A stretch of 64,000 bases of DNA from the NCBI RefSeq assembly GCF_041242975.1, contig NZ_CP162488.1, forward strand, positions 4,578,001-4,642,000, read 5' to 3'. The DNA comes from Xanthomonas sp. DAR 35659 (GTDB taxonomy: Bacteria > Pseudomonadota > Gammaproteobacteria > Xanthomonadales > Xanthomonadaceae). Position numbers and translations under genes: made by a program. This document shows, one piece after another, positions 17,209 to 26,166 of this stretch. The stretch's first letter is position 1, and every line of letters starts with the position of its first letter. The notes beneath the pieces are model-generated. The model was not told the origin of the DNA and did no database searches. It was given only the letters and a program-made list of their open reading frames with translations.

Positions 17209-18579
17209 TCACTGCACGCGGCGGCGCAGGTAGTTGAGCAGGTCGATGCGGGTGATCAGCCCCAGGAAGGCGCCCTCGTTCATCACGATGGCGACCTGCC
17301 CACGATCGAACACCGGCAGCAGGGCCTCGATCGGCGATTTGACGTCGAGCCGGTCGAGCTTGCTGACCATGGCCGTGGAGACCGGATCGCGGAACCGCGC
17401 CTCGTCGCCGTACACGTGCAACAAGACATCGCTTTCGTCGACGATGCCGACCAGTTGGTCGCCATCCATTACTGGCAGCTGCGACACGTCGTACAGCTTC
17501 ATGCGCTGGTAGGCGGTGGTCAGCAGGTCCCTGGGGCCGACCACCACGGTGTCGCGCTGGCTGTACGGGCGCAGGATCAGGTCGCGCAGGTCGCCGTGCT
17601 GCGGGCGCTCCAGGAAGCCGTTGTCCAGCATCCAGTAGTCGTTGTACATCTTCGACAGGTATTTGTTGCCGGTGTCGCAGACGAACACCAGCACGCGCTT
17701 GGGCTCGGTCTGCTCACGGCAGTACTTCAGCGCGGCGGCCAGCAGGGTGCCGGTGGAGGAGCCGCCGAGGATGCCTTCCTTGGCCAGCAGCTCGCGCGCG
17801 GTATGGAAGCTCTCGGCGTCGCTGATCGAATAGGCCTTCTTCACCCGGGTGAAATCGGAGATGTCGGGCAGGAAGTCCTCGCCGATGCCTTCCACCAGCC
17901 AGCTGCCGGACTTCTCGCTGACCGTGCCCTGCTCGATGTACTCGGTCAGGATCGAGCCGACCGGGTCGGCCAGCACCAGTTCGGTGTGCGGCGAGGCGGC
18001 GGCGAAGGCGCGCGACAGGCCGGTCATGGTGCCGGAGCTGCCGCAGCCGAACACGATCGCGTCCAGCCGGCCGTCCATCTGCCGCAGGATCTCCGGGCCG
18101 GTGCCGAACTCGTGCGCGGCCGGGTTGTCGGGGTTGCCGAACTGGTTGATGAAATAGGCGCCCGGGGTCTCGGCGGCGATCCGCGCGGCCAGGTCCTGGT
18201 AGTACTCGGGGTGGCCCTTGGCCACGTCGGAGCGGGTCAGCACCACCTCGGCGCCCATCGCCTTGAGGTTGAAGATCTTCTCCCGGCTCATCTTGTCCGG
18301 GACCACCAGGATCAGCTTGTAGCCCTTCTGCTGGGCCACCAGGGCCAGGCCGATGCCGGTGTTGCCGGCGGTGCCCTCGACCAGCACCGCGCCGGGCGTG
18401 AGCTCGCCGCGGCGTTCGGCCGCCTCGATCATCGACAGGCCGATGCGGTCCTTGATCGAACCGCCGGGATTGGCGCTCTCCAGCTTCAGGTAGAGCTCGC
18501 ACACGCCGGTGTCGAGCTTGCTGGCCTTGACGATGGGGGTGTCGCCGATCAGGTCGAGTACGGAGGAGTGAATGGCCAT
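17209..18579 (-). CDS. Cystathionine beta-synthase with two CBS domains
   Basis: A 456-residue protein. The PLP-fold catalytic part (about residues 1-320) has the Lys motif in NPGGSIKDRIG near residue 40, the phosphate-cradle loop EGTAGNTGIG, and the GSSGTMTG and GGSSTGT segments. Two CBS domains follow (about 330-456), usually ligand-sensing modules. The reaction condenses serine (or activated serine) with homocysteine to cystathionine; a cysteine-synthase activity is the alternative. The ATG at 18579 has GGA six bases upstream, whereas upstream in-frame starts lack one. With metB it forms a sulfur amino acid interconversion pair. Confidence 0.85.
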   Translation of the reverse strand: MAIHSSVLDLIGDTPIVKASKLDTGVCELYLKLESANPGGSIKDRIGLSMIEAAERRGELTPGAVLVEGTAGNTGIGLALVAQQKGYKLILVVPDKMSREKIFNLKAMGAEVVLTRSDVAKGHPEYYQDLAARIAAETPGAYFINQFGNPDNPAAHEFGTGPEILRQMDGRLDAIVFGCGSSGTMTGLSRAFAAASPHTELVLADPVGSILTEYIEQGTVSEKSGSWLVEGIGEDFLPDISDFTRVKKAYSISDAESFHTARELLAKEGILGGSSTGTLLAAALKYCREQTEPKRVLVFVCDTGNKYLSKMYNDYWMLDNGFLERPQHGDLRDLILRPYSQRDTVVVGPRDLLTTAYQRMKLYDVSQLPVMDGDQLVGIVDESDVLLHVYGDEARFRDPVSTAMVSKLDRLDVKSPIEALLPVFDRGQVAIVMNEGAFLGLITRIDLLNYLRRRVQ

Positions 18580-18672
18580 CGAGTCCGGGAGCATCGCGCC
18601 GTCGTAGCGGCTGGACCGGTGATTATCCGCGCTATGCGCCGGAATGTCAGACACGGCGCCCGCGCGGGCAAG

Positions 18673-18694
18673 AAAAAAGCCGCGATCGCGGCTT
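18673..18694 (-). terminator. Intrinsic terminator after the ydcH-like gene
   Basis: On the leftward strand a self-complementary stem (AAGCCGCG / CGCGGCTT) is followed directly by a run of six T, 85 bp past the stop of the small DUF465 gene. This is a good rho-independent terminator and separates that gene from the CBS-metB unit. Confidence 0.75.
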
Positions 18695-18778
18695 CGGAGA
18701 GGATGACGCGGACGGTGGCAGGCCGACGAGGAGGCCGGCCACCGCCCGCGACAAGTGAACCTGTCGTGGGAGGGTGGA

Positions 18779-19003
18779 TCAGTGCGGCTTCTGCTGCTCG
18801 TCGTAGAGCCGCAGGAGCTTTTCCTTGGCTGCGAGCTTCTCCCGCTTCATCTGGGACAGGGTGAGATCGTCGATCGGCAGCACGCCGAGTTCGGCATCCA
18901 TGCACTTCTTGTCCAGGGTCTTGTGCCGCTGGTAGAGCTGCTTGAACTCGGGATCGGATTTGATCAGCGCGTCGATTTCGGTCTGCGATTGCCCTTCGAA
19001 CAT
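18779..19003 (-). CDS. YdcH family (DUF465) small protein
   Basis: A 74-residue, highly charged, helical protein with the DUF465 pattern: DPEFKQLYQRHKTLDKKC followed by LKKEKLxxKD-like MKREKLAAKEKLLRLYDEQ. Members are small cytosolic proteins of unknown function widespread in proteobacteria. The ATG at 19003 is preceded by GGAGG at the right spacing. It has its own terminator and is flanked by a 337-bp leader. Confidence 0.85.
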   Translation of the reverse strand: MFEGQSQTEIDALIKSDPEFKQLYQRHKTLDKKCMDAELGVLPIDDLTLSQMKREKLAAKEKLLRLYDEQQKPH

Positions 19004-19340
19004 AGGATGAGCCTCCTTCAGCTGGAAACGAGAACGCCCCGGCCGGAACGGCGCGGGGCGTTGCCTGGGAGCGGAGCCGCGCGGGCCGCCAGCGTTACCA
19101 CCACAGCGCCCGGGCCTGCGGCCCTGGGTCCATCGTGCTGCGCTGCGTGCCACTGCTTCATCGGCCCGGTGTCTCCGTGGGACCAGGCGACGAAACTGCC
19201 GCCTGGGACTTGACCCTACGCCACCCCACCGCTTCCGACAAGGGACCTTCGCCCGCTTTTCCGCATTCAGTTGCTTGCCGCTCAGGCCCAGGGAAAAACC
19301 GCGTTAAAACCGTTTCCAGGACCATGACGGCGATCCCGGC
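19004..19340. other. Intergenic 337 bp, no gene seen
   Basis: Between two leftward genes. It contains a hairpin at 19033-19062 (8-bp stem AACGCCCC / GGGGCGTT with a 14-base inner part) just upstream of the ydcH-like gene; this would lie in its 5' leader. No convincing coding frame, tRNA or known RNA was recognised in the rest. Confidence 0.5.
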
Positions 19341-20237
19341 TCACGGCGCGATCACCACCTCGGCCGCACGCGCCTTGGTGGCCGGCGCCTTCTTGCCCAC
19401 CGCCTGCAGCCGGCTCGCCGCGACGCCGCCGCCCACCAGGGCGTCGCGCAGGGCGTCGGCGCGCTTCTGCGCCACCCCGGCGTCGGCGTCGTAGGCCTCG
19501 ATCCGCACCCGGCCCTTGGACGCGATCTGCAGGTACTGCGCCAGCGCCTTGGCCTGGCCGGCGGCGTCGGCGGTCAGGGCCGACTTGCCGGCGGCGAACG
19601 CGCCGCCGGTCACGGTGAACACCTCCCCGCGCGCCTCGAAGCGCGACGCCGGCAGCTTGGCCCCGGCGACCAGTTCGGCCTCCTCGCGCGCCAGCTTGGC
19701 CGACTTCTGCTGCGCGGCGCTGAGCTTGGCGGTCTGCTGCCCGGCCACGCTGGTCAGCGCCTGCTCGGCGTCCTGCCGCGCCAGTTGCTCGGCCTCGGCC
19801 GCCTGGCGCAGGCTCTCGGCCTCCTCGGCCTGGATCTGCGCCTGCACCCGCAGCCGCTCGGCTTCCTGGCGCGCGCGCGCGGCCTCGCGGCGGCTGGCTT
19901 CGACCAGCAGCTCGCTGCGGGTGCGCTCCAGCCGGTCGACCTCGCGTCGCGCCAGCGCCGCGCGGGCGCTGGTCTCGGCGATCTCCACGCGGCGCTCGGC
20001 GATGTAGCGCGCATCGTCCTGCTCCTTGCGCTTGGCCGCGGCGAACGCGGCCACCGCCTGCTGCGCCTGCAGCCGCTCGTAGGCGGCCACGTCGGCGCTG
20101 AGCGGATCGGCCTGCAGCGCGATCAGGCGCTGGTTGAGCACGGCCACTTCCGGATCCTCGGCGGCGAACGCCGCCAGCGGCGCGACCAGCAACAGCAGCG
20201 CGGCCAGGCGGCCGGTCATGCCAGGGCGGCGGCTCAT
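19341..20237 (-). CDS. Periplasmic coiled-coil protein with OmpA-like C-terminal domain
   Basis: A 298-residue protein with a signal peptide (about residues 8-25, ending AAFAAED). A long Ala/Glu/Arg-rich helical region spans residues about 30-200, and an OmpA/MotB-like domain follows (FTVTGGAFAAGKSALT to RIEAYDADAG to KRADALRDALV), which in this family contacts peptidoglycan. The usual NxD/R peptidoglycan residues look degenerate (DADAG where many have GHTD). It overlaps the preceding gene by ATGA, and the two together resemble the DUF4398 plus OmpA pair common in xanthomonads. Confidence 0.7.
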   Translation of the reverse strand: MSRRPGMTGRLAALLLLVAPLAAFAAEDPEVAVLNQRLIALQADPLSADVAAYERLQAQQAVAAFAAAKRKEQDDARYIAERRVEIAETSARAALARREVDRLERTRSELLVEASRREAARARQEAERLRVQAQIQAEEAESLRQAAEAEQLARQDAEQALTSVAGQQTAKLSAAQQKSAKLAREEAELVAGAKLPASRFEARGEVFTVTGGAFAAGKSALTADAAGQAKALAQYLQIASKGRVRIEAYDADAGVAQKRADALRDALVGGGVAASRLQAVGKKAPATKARAAEVVIAP

Positions 20238-20626
20238 GGACGGCCCTCCCCGGTGCCCAGCGTGCGTTGCAGCTCGGCGACCTCGGCCTTGCGCTGCTGC
20301 AGTTGCGCATTCGCCACCGCCTCCTCGCTGCGTGCCCGCGCCAGGTCGGCATCGGCGGCCACGCGCAGCGCCAGCTGCGGGGCGGTCTTGCGCTGGCGGC
20401 GGTCCAGCGCCGCCTGCTGCGCCTGTTCCAGACCCTGGCGGGCGGTGGCGATGAGGTCGGGGGCGTACTGATCGGCGTCGGCCTGGATCGCGCGCTGCAC
20501 CGCCTGCTGCGCGGTCAGCAGCTCCGGCGAGGCGACCTGGGCGAACGCGGCGGGCGCGGCAAACAGCGCCAATGCGCACGCCATCACGTACAGCGGGCAA
20601 CGGATTTGTGCGAAGCTAGTTTTCAT
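20234..20626 (-). CDS. DUF4398 domain exported protein
   Basis: A 130-residue protein with a signal peptide (residues about 1-29, cleavage after AAFA) and one helical DUF4398 domain. The latter has an alternating Ala/Gln/Glu pattern around QQAVQRAIQADADQYAPDLIATARQGLEQA. Function is unknown; it is always seen near OmpA-like partners. It is the first gene of a two-gene leftward unit divergent from the PilU-like gene, with 99 bp between the start codons. No obvious Shine-Dalgarno sequence precedes the ATG at 20626. Confidence 0.75.
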   Translation of the reverse strand: MKTSFAQIRCPLYVMACALALFAAPAAFAQVASPELLTAQQAVQRAIQADADQYAPDLIATARQGLEQAQQAALDRRQRKTAPQLALRVAADADLARARSEEAVANAQLQQRKAEVAELQRTLGTGEGRP

Positions 20627-20725
20627 CAAGGGGGGCCGTAGGCGGAGACGTCGAGCGCGGCCATTGTCGGAAGCCTGTGGCGCGCTTGCAACGGGCGGCC
20701 GCGGATCGTTGGGGAACCATTGCGC

Positions 20726-21865
20726 ATGGATATCGGCTACTTCCTGAAGCTGATGACCGAAAAGAACGCCTCGGACATGTTCCTGACCACGGGAGCACCG
20801 GTCTACATCAAGATCGAAGGCAAGCTGTACCCGCTCGGCGCCACCGGCCTGCCGCCGGGCATGGTCAAGAAGATCGCCTATTCGCTGATGGACGAGGGCC
20901 AGGTGCCGCAGTTCGAGCGCGACCTGGAGTTGAACATGGCCATCGCCCTGCAGGACGCCGGGCGCTTCCGCGTCAATGTGTTCAAGCAGCGCGGCGAGGT
21001 CGGCATGGTGATCCGCGCGATCCGCAGCAAGATCCCCAGCATCGAGGAACTGCACCTGCCGCAGGTGCTCAAGGATGTGATCATGACCCCGCGCGGGCTG
21101 GTCCTGGTGGTCGGCTCGACCGGCTCGGGCAAGTCCACCTCGCTGGCGTCGATGATCGACCACCGCAACAGCACCACGACCGGGCACATCCTCACCATCG
21201 AGGACCCGATCGAGTACCTGCACAAGCACAAGATGTCCATCGTCAACCAGCGCGAGGTCGGCCTGGACACCCACGCCTTCCACAACGCGCTGAAGAACGC
21301 GATGCGCGAGGCGCCGGACGTGATCCTGATCGGCGAGATCCTGGACGCGACCACGATGGAGGCGGCGATCGCCTTCGCCGAGACCGGCCACCTGTGCCTG
21401 GCCACGCTGCACTCCAACAACGCCGACCAGACCATCGAGCGCATCCTCAACTTCTTCCCGGAAAGCGCGCACAAGAACGTGCTGATGAACCTGGCGCTGA
21501 ACCTGCGCGCGGTGATCTCGCAGCGCCTGGTCAAGGACAAGAACGAGCGTCGCCGCCCGGCCACCGAGGTGCTGCTGAACACGCCGATGATCCGCGACCT
21601 GCTGCGCCGCGGCCAGGTCCACGAGATCAAGGCGGCGATGGAGGAGTCGCTGGAGGAAGGCATGGAGACCTTCGACCAGTGCCTGTTCCGAATGGTCAAG
21701 CAGGGCCAGATCGAGCAGGAGGAAGCGCTGCGCGCGGCCGATTCGCGCGACGGCCTGGCGCTGAAGTTCCGCCTGTCCGAGGGCTCCAGCGGCGAGCACG
21801 ATCCCTACGCCGACTACGACGCCGGCGCCGCCAGTTCGCCGCGGATTACCCACGGCTTCGGCTGA
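20726..21865 (+). CDS. pilU: PilT/PilU family type IV pilus retraction ATPase, PilU-like
   Basis: A 379-residue hexameric AAA-type secretion ATPase. Walker A is GSTGSGKST (residues about 131-139), the Asp box is TIEDPIEYLHKHK, the Walker B region is DVILIGEILDATTM, and the His box is GHLCLATLHSNNA. The LLNTP and FDQCLFRM segments near the end match PilU better than PilT. It powers pilus disassembly from the inner-membrane base. In the usual IGEIRDxETM motif the Arg is Leu and the Glu is Thr here. No pilT gene is adjacent, so a paralogue of the classical pair is possible. Confidence 0.8.
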   Translation: MDIGYFLKLMTEKNASDMFLTTGAPVYIKIEGKLYPLGATGLPPGMVKKIAYSLMDEGQVPQFERDLELNMAIALQDAGRFRVNVFKQRGEVGMVIRAIRSKIPSIEELHLPQVLKDVIMTPRGLVLVVGSTGSGKSTSLASMIDHRNSTTTGHILTIEDPIEYLHKHKMSIVNQREVGLDTHAFHNALKNAMREAPDVILIGEILDATTMEAAIAFAETGHLCLATLHSNNADQTIERILNFFPESAHKNVLMNLALNLRAVISQRLVKDKNERRRPATEVLLNTPMIRDLLRRGQVHEIKAAMEESLEEGMETFDQCLFRMVKQGQIEQEEALRAADSRDGLALKFRLSEGSSGEHDPYADYDAGAASSPRITHGFG

Positions 21866-21887
21866 GCCGCGCGCACGGCGCCGCGGT

Positions 21888-21982
21888 GTAGGAGCGGCTT
21901 CAGCCGCGACAGGGACCCGCGTCGTCGCGCCACGCACCTGCCGGCGCCTGATGGTGCCTGTCGCGGCTGAAGCCGCTCCTAC
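21888..21982. repeat. REP-like inverted repeat pair
   Basis: A 23-bp arm starting GTAGGAGCGGCTTCAGCC (21888-21910) and its exact inverse at 21960-21982 enclose about 49 bp. The same sequence family recurs at 31093, 36327, 46959, 47179 and 47399. It lies between the PilU-like gene and the convergent maiA gene and can fold into a long hairpin at both 3' ends. Confidence 0.85.
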
Positions 21983-22000
21983 GACGGCGGTGCGTTGCGC

Positions 22001-22660
22001 TCAGACTTGCGCGTCCGGCTGCCGTTCCGGGCGCGCCGCGTCGAACGCCGGCAAGGCCAGGCAGGCCTGTTCGATCCGCTCCAGGGTCGGGTAGGCCTGC
22101 AGGTCCAGGCCGAAACGGCGCGCGTTGTACACCTGCGGGACCAGGCAGCAATCGGCCAGCCCCGGCTGTTCGCCATGGCAATAGCGGCCGGTGTCGGGCG
22201 ATTCGGCGAGCAGTTGCTCCAGCGCATCGAAGCCCAGTGCGAGCCAGTGCAGCATCCATTCCTCGCGCTCGGACTGCGGCACGCTCCACACGTTCTCGAA
22301 GAACTGGCCCACGCGCAGGTTGTTGAGCGGGTGGATGTCGCAGGCGATCAGTTGCGCCAGCCCGCGCACCCGCGCGCGGTCGATCGCCGCGTCGGGCAGC
22401 AGCGGCGGCTCCGGCCAGCGTTCGTCCAGGTACTCCAGGATCGCCAGCGACTGGCGCAGCGGCTGGCCGTCGTGGCACAGGGTCGGCACCAGTTCCTGCG
22501 GATTGAGCCGCGCGTACTCCGGCGCGTGCTGCTGGCCGCCGTCGCGCACCAGGTGCACCGGGATCGCCTGATAGGCCAAGCCCTTCAGGTTCAGACCGAT
22601 GCGCACGCGGTAGGCGGCGCTGGAGCGCCAGTAGGTGTACAGCTGCAACGCCTCTTCCAC
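22001..22660 (-). CDS. maiA: Maleylacetoacetate isomerase
   Basis: A 219-residue glutathione-S-transferase-fold enzyme of the zeta class. The N-terminal YWRSSAAYRVRIGLNLKGL block is the glutathione-binding signature, followed by NPQELVPTL and QSLAILEYLDE in the thioredoxin-like domain. The all-helical domain contains IACDIHPLNNLRV. It isomerises maleylacetoacetate to fumarylacetoacetate in homogentisate/tyrosine degradation. The start is GTG at 22660 with GGGGA upstream. The neighbouring hydrolase, 90 bp away on the same strand, performs the next step. Confidence 0.85.
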   Translation of the reverse strand: MEEALQLYTYWRSSAAYRVRIGLNLKGLAYQAIPVHLVRDGGQQHAPEYARLNPQELVPTLCHDGQPLRQSLAILEYLDERWPEPPLLPDAAIDRARVRGLAQLIACDIHPLNNLRVGQFFENVWSVPQSEREEWMLHWLALGFDALEQLLAESPDTGRYCHGEQPGLADCCLVPQVYNARRFGLDLQAYPTLERIEQACLALPAFDAARPERQPDAQV

Positions 22661-22750
22661 GCCCCATCCCCTCGTCCCCGGAACACCGAAGATACCGCGG
22701 ACGCGGCAACGCGCGCGCCGCCGGTCGTCCGGTTGCCGCCGCCGGCCGGC

Positions 22751-23740
22751 TCAGGGCCGGGACGCGGGCTCGATGCGCTGCTCGATCGCGCCGAAGATGC
22801 TCGCTCCGTCAGGGTCCAGCATCTCGATCCGCACCACGTCGCCGAATTTCATGAACGGCGTGCTCGGCTTGCCGTCGCGCAGGGTTTCCACGGTGCGCTG
22901 CTCGGCGAAGCAGGACGCGCCACGCGCGGTGTCCTGGTTGGCGATGGTGCCCGAGCCGATCACCGCGCCGGCCGCCAGCGGCCGGGTCTTGGCGGCGTGC
23001 GCGATCAGCTGCGCGAAGTCGAACTGCATGTCCTCGCCGGCCTCGGGCGCGCCGAACCAGGCGCCGTTGATGTGGGTCAGCAGCGGCAGATGCACCTTGT
23101 TGTCGCGCCAGGCCTCGCCCAGCTCGTCGGGGGTCACGAACACCGGCGACAGCGCCGAGCGCGGCTTGGACTGCACGAAGCCGAAGCCCTTGGCCAGTTC
23201 GGCCGGGATCAGGTTGCGCAGCGACACGTCGTTGACCAGCCCAACCAGTTGGATATGCGCGGCCGCCTGCTGCGCATCGACCGCCATCGGCACGTCGTCG
23301 GTGACCACCACGATCTCCGCCTCCAGGTCGATGCCGTAGTCCTCGCTGACCACCTTGACCGCATCGCGCGGGCCGTAGAAGCCGGCGCTGACCGCCTGGT
23401 ACATCAGTGGGTCGGTGTAGAAGCTCTCCGGCACCTCGGCGCCGCGCGCGCGGCGCACCCGCTCCACGTGCGGCAGGTAGGCGCTGCCGTCGAGGAACTC
23501 GTAGGCGCGCGGCAGCGGTGCCGCCAGCGCCGCCATGTCCAGGTCGAACTGGCCGTCGGCGCTGCCGTCGTTGAGCGACTCGAACAGGGCGTTCAGGCGC
23601 GGGGCCAGGTTGCTCCAGTCCTCCAGCGCGCGCTGCAGGGTCGGGGCGATGCCGGTGGCGCGCACCGCGCGGGTCAGGTCGCGCGACACCACGATCAGGG
23701 TGCCGTCGCGGCCGCCTTCCTTCAGGGAACCTAGCTTCAT
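22751..23740 (-). CDS. Fumarylacetoacetate hydrolase family protein
   Basis: A 329-residue FAH-fold enzyme. The metal-binding acidic residues lie in DYGIDLEAEIVVVTDDVP (about residues 132-150), with QLVGLVNDVSLRNLIPAELAKGFGFVQSKP and GSGTIANQD as further family blocks. It is expected to cleave fumarylacetoacetate to fumarate and acetoacetate, the last step of tyrosine catabolism, consistent with the adjacent maiA. Length is close to the short bacterial form. The start is ATG 23740. Transcription is divergent from rhlE. Confidence 0.8.
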   Translation of the reverse strand: MKLGSLKEGGRDGTLIVVSRDLTRAVRATGIAPTLQRALEDWSNLAPRLNALFESLNDGSADGQFDLDMAALAAPLPRAYEFLDGSAYLPHVERVRRARGAEVPESFYTDPLMYQAVSAGFYGPRDAVKVVSEDYGIDLEAEIVVVTDDVPMAVDAQQAAAHIQLVGLVNDVSLRNLIPAELAKGFGFVQSKPRSALSPVFVTPDELGEAWRDNKVHLPLLTHINGAWFGAPEAGEDMQFDFAQLIAHAAKTRPLAAGAVIGSGTIANQDTARGASCFAEQRTVETLRDGKPSTPFMKFGDVVRIEMLDPDGASIFGAIEQRIEPASRP

Positions 23741-24112
23741 GTCCGTCCAGTGCTGGGGAGCCGAGCGGGCGATTGTACGGCCACAGCGGAGATTGGTTGC
23801 AAGTGAAACGGAGGCGCCGGCCGTCGGCCCGATCGCGACGCCTTTTGTGCAATGCGCCAATTCAGCGTAGACTGCGCCGGTCTGCATGCGGCCGTCCGTT
23901 TCCCTCAGGGACCGCCGGCGAGTCCAGGATCGCGAGGATCCGCTCGCCCGCCCCGCCCGACGCCTTTCGTGGTGCCGACGAACCCGAGCGCTGTTGCTCC
24001 GGGTTGATCCACCCTCTCGCAGCGCGGTTCACGGGAACGCTCCGAGCCTCACCCTACTTGCGTCTGCACGCCGGGCACGTCCCGGCGACGGCGCGTTATC
24101 TGGAGCGTCCTG
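23741..24112. other. Divergent region with long rhlE leader
   Basis: 372 bp without a gene. A candidate promoter for rhlE lies at 23845-23873, leaving a transcribed leader of about 230 nt before the ATG. Long structured leaders are known for cold-induced RNA helicase genes, but no family motif was recognised in this one. Confidence 0.45.
23845..23873 (+). promoter_or_regulatory. Candidate sigma-70 promoter for rhlE
   Basis: TTGTGC (23845-23850) and TAGACT (23868-23873) are separated by exactly 17 bp in a relatively AT-rich stretch. Both hexamers match consensus at four of six positions. It points toward rhlE. Confidence 0.5.
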
Positions 24113-25474
24113 ATGTCGTTCGAATCCCTGGGCCTGGCGCCCTTCCTGCTGCGTGCGTTGGCCGAGCAGGGCTATGAAACCCCCACCCCGATCCAGTCGC
24201 AGGCGATTCCGCTGGCGCTGGAAGGCCACGACCTGATGGCCGGCGCGCAGACCGGCACCGGCAAGACCGCCGCGTTCGGCCTGCCGCTGCTGCAGCACCT
24301 GGGCACCTCGCCGCAGCCGGTCAGCAGCGGCGGCCCGCGCAAGCCGCGCGCGCTGATCCTGACCCCGACCCGCGAGCTGGCCACCCAGGTGCACGACAGC
24401 CTGCGCGGCTACAGCAAGTACCTGCGCATCCCCAGCGCCACCATCTACGGCGGCGTGGGCATGGGCAACCAGCTCGACGCACTGCGCCGCGGCGTGGACC
24501 TGCTGATCGCCTGCCCGGGCCGCCTGCTCGATCACCTCGAGCGCCGCAGCGTGGACCTGTCGGGCATCGAGATCCTGGTGCTGGACGAAGCCGACCGCAT
24601 GCTCGACATGGGCTTCCTGCCCTCGATCAAGCGCATCCTGGCCAAGCTGCCCAAGCAGAACCGGCAGACCCTGCTGTTCTCGGCGACCTTCGAAGAAGGC
24701 ATCAAGCAGCTGGCGCGCGAGTTCATGCACGACCCGCAGGAAATCCAGGCCACGCCGAGCAACACCGTCGCCGACACCATCACCCACCGCGTGCACCCGG
24801 TCGACGGCGCCCGCAAGCGCGAGTTGCTGCTGCACCTGCTGGCCGCCGATTCGCGCATGCAGACGCTGGTGTTCGCGCGCACCAAGCACGGTGCCGACAA
24901 GCTGACCATGTTCCTGGACAAGTCCGGGATCAAGACCGCCGCGATCCACGGCAACAAGAGCCAGGGCCAGCGCCTGCGCGCGCTGAGCGACTTCAAGGCC
25001 GGCCGCATCACCGTGCTGGTGGCCACCGACATCGCCGCGCGCGGCATCGATATCGACCAGTTGCCCAAGGTCATCAACTACGACCTGCCGATGGTCGCCG
25101 AGGACTACGTGCACCGCATCGGCCGCACCGGCCGCAACGGTTCGACCGGCGAGGCGATCTCGCTGGTGGCGCAGGACGAGGCCAAGCTGCTGCGCGCGAT
25201 CGCGCGCATGCTCAAGCGCGACATGGACATCCGCGACGTGCCGGGCTTCGAGCCGGTCACGCCGATCCGCTGGGGCAACAACAACCCGCCGGACGAGCGT
25301 CCGGGCGGCCAGCGCCCGCCGCGCCGCGGCAGCCACGCGCGGCGTCCGCACGGCGATGCGCCGCGGCATGCGCATGCCCATGCCGGGGCCAAGCCGGCCG
25401 GCGGCACCCAGCCCGGCGGCGCGCGCCGCCAGGGCGAGCGCCGGCGCGGCGGCGGCCAGCCCGGCGCGCGCTGA
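24113..25474 (+). CDS. rhlE: DEAD-box ATP-dependent RNA helicase RhlE
   Basis: A 453-residue helicase with the full motif set: Q motif [14 protein letters not shown], motif I AQTGTGKT (residue about 45), Ia PTRELA, motif II DEAD at about 158, motif III SAT, and motif [10 protein letters not shown] near residue 335. The last 75 residues are Arg/Gly/His-rich and disordered, as in RhlE, and probably bind RNA. It unwinds short RNA duplexes in ribosome assembly or mRNA turnover. A GGAG lies eight bases before the ATG. Confidence 0.9.
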   Translation: MSFESLGLAPFLLRALAEQGYETPTPIQSQAIPLALEGHDLMAGAQTGTGKTAAFGLPLLQHLGTSPQPVSSGGPRKPRALILTPTRELATQVHDSLRGYSKYLRIPSATIYGGVGMGNQLDALRRGVDLLIACPGRLLDHLERRSVDLSGIEILVLDEADRMLDMGFLPSIKRILAKLPKQNRQTLLFSATFEEGIKQLAREFMHDPQEIQATPSNTVADTITHRVHPVDGARKRELLLHLLAADSRMQTLVFARTKHGADKLTMFLDKSGIKTAAIHGNKSQGQRLRALSDFKAGRITVLVATDIAARGIDIDQLPKVINYDLPMVAEDYVHRIGRTGRNGSTGEAISLVAQDEAKLLRAIARMLKRDMDIRDVPGFEPVTPIRWGNNNPPDERPGGQRPPRRGSHARRPHGDAPRHAHAHAGAKPAGGTQPGGARRQGERRRGGGQPGAR

Positions 25475-25494
25475 GCCACGTCAGCCCGCCCCGC

Positions 25495-25527
25495 CACGAA
25501 CGCCGCCTCCGGGCGGCGTTCGTGTTT
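25495..25527 (+). terminator. Intrinsic terminator of rhlE
   Basis: A 13-bp perfect stem (CACGAACGCCGCC and its inverse) with a four-base loop TCCG is followed by TTT, 20 bp after the rhlE stop codon. The stem is strong although the T-run is short. Confidence 0.75.
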
Positions 25528-25607
25528 CGATGACGCGACGCCCTCGCGTCTCCAGCACCCGCGCGCCGGCCGACGTCGGCGCGCGCCCTGCCACCTACAA
25601 TGACCCC

Positions 25608-25964
25608 ATGGACATCTTCAAGATCTTCACCCTGGAGGCGGCGCACCGCCTGCCCAACGTCCCGCCCGGCCACAAGTGCGCGCGCCTGCACGGCCATTCG
25701 TTCCGCATCGAACTGCACGTCAGCGGCGAGCCCGGCGCGCAGACCGGCTGGGTGATGGACTTCGGCGACATCAAGGCCGCGTTCGCGCCGATCTACGAAC
25801 AGCTCGACCACCACTACCTCAACGACATCGCCGGACTGGAGAACCCGACCAGCGAACGCCTGGCGATGTGGATCTGGGAACGGCTCAAGCCGGCACTGCC
25901 GTTGCTGAGCGAGGTCGTGGTGCATGAGACCTGTACGTCGGGGTGTCGCTATCGGGGGGCTTGA
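25608..25964 (+). CDS. queD: 6-carboxy-5,6,7,8-tetrahydropterin synthase QueD
   Basis: A 118-residue T-fold enzyme. Zinc ligands are His13, His28 and His30 (EAAHRL and RLHGHS), and the catalytic Cys24 is in HKCARLHGH. The conserved downstream blocks are [23 protein letters not shown] and VHETCTSGC. It converts 7,8-dihydroneopterin triphosphate to the carboxy-pterin precursor of queuosine and other 7-deazaguanines. The ATG at 25608 gives the usual length; longer in-frame starts would add non-family sequence. Confidence 0.9.
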   Translation: MDIFKIFTLEAAHRLPNVPPGHKCARLHGHSFRIELHVSGEPGAQTGWVMDFGDIKAAFAPIYEQLDHHYLNDIAGLENPTSERLAMWIWERLKPALPLLSEVVVHETCTSGCRYRGA

Positions 25965-25975
25965 GGGCTTGGAGC

Positions 25976-26000
25976 GGGGAATGGGGAATGGGGAATCGTA
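25976..26000 (+). repeat. Tandem GGGAATx heptamer repeat
   Basis: Three consecutive copies of a seven-base unit of the type GGGGAAT, ending in GGGAATCGTAAAAGC, sit immediately after queD. The same unit recurs at 26731, 36258, 36435 and 53854. The 268 bp between queD and the phasin gene otherwise hold only the phasin promoter region. Confidence 0.7.
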
Positions 26001-26166
26001 AAAGCGGCTCCTCGGCACCTGATGGGCTTCGTGGTGGCAGGCTTCCCCGGCGCAATGGGTGCCTGGCGGGTGTGTTGGCGGCTTGCGGAACAGCCGGTAG
26101 TGGATGGGCAAGTCACTGATCCGAAAAGCAGTTTGAACGAATCCTGAGCGGCTTCAGAAAATTTTG

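Noticed and set aside
1..18654. O-antigen region as a mobile genomic island with insertion sequences or attachment sites
   Set aside because: No transposase, integrase, tRNA or flanking direct repeat was seen; lower GC in parts of the cluster suggests past transfer but not a recognisable element.
19004..19340. A structured small RNA between the OmpA-like and ydcH-like genes
   Set aside because: Only one modest hairpin was seen, with no promoter-terminator pair that would define a separate transcript.
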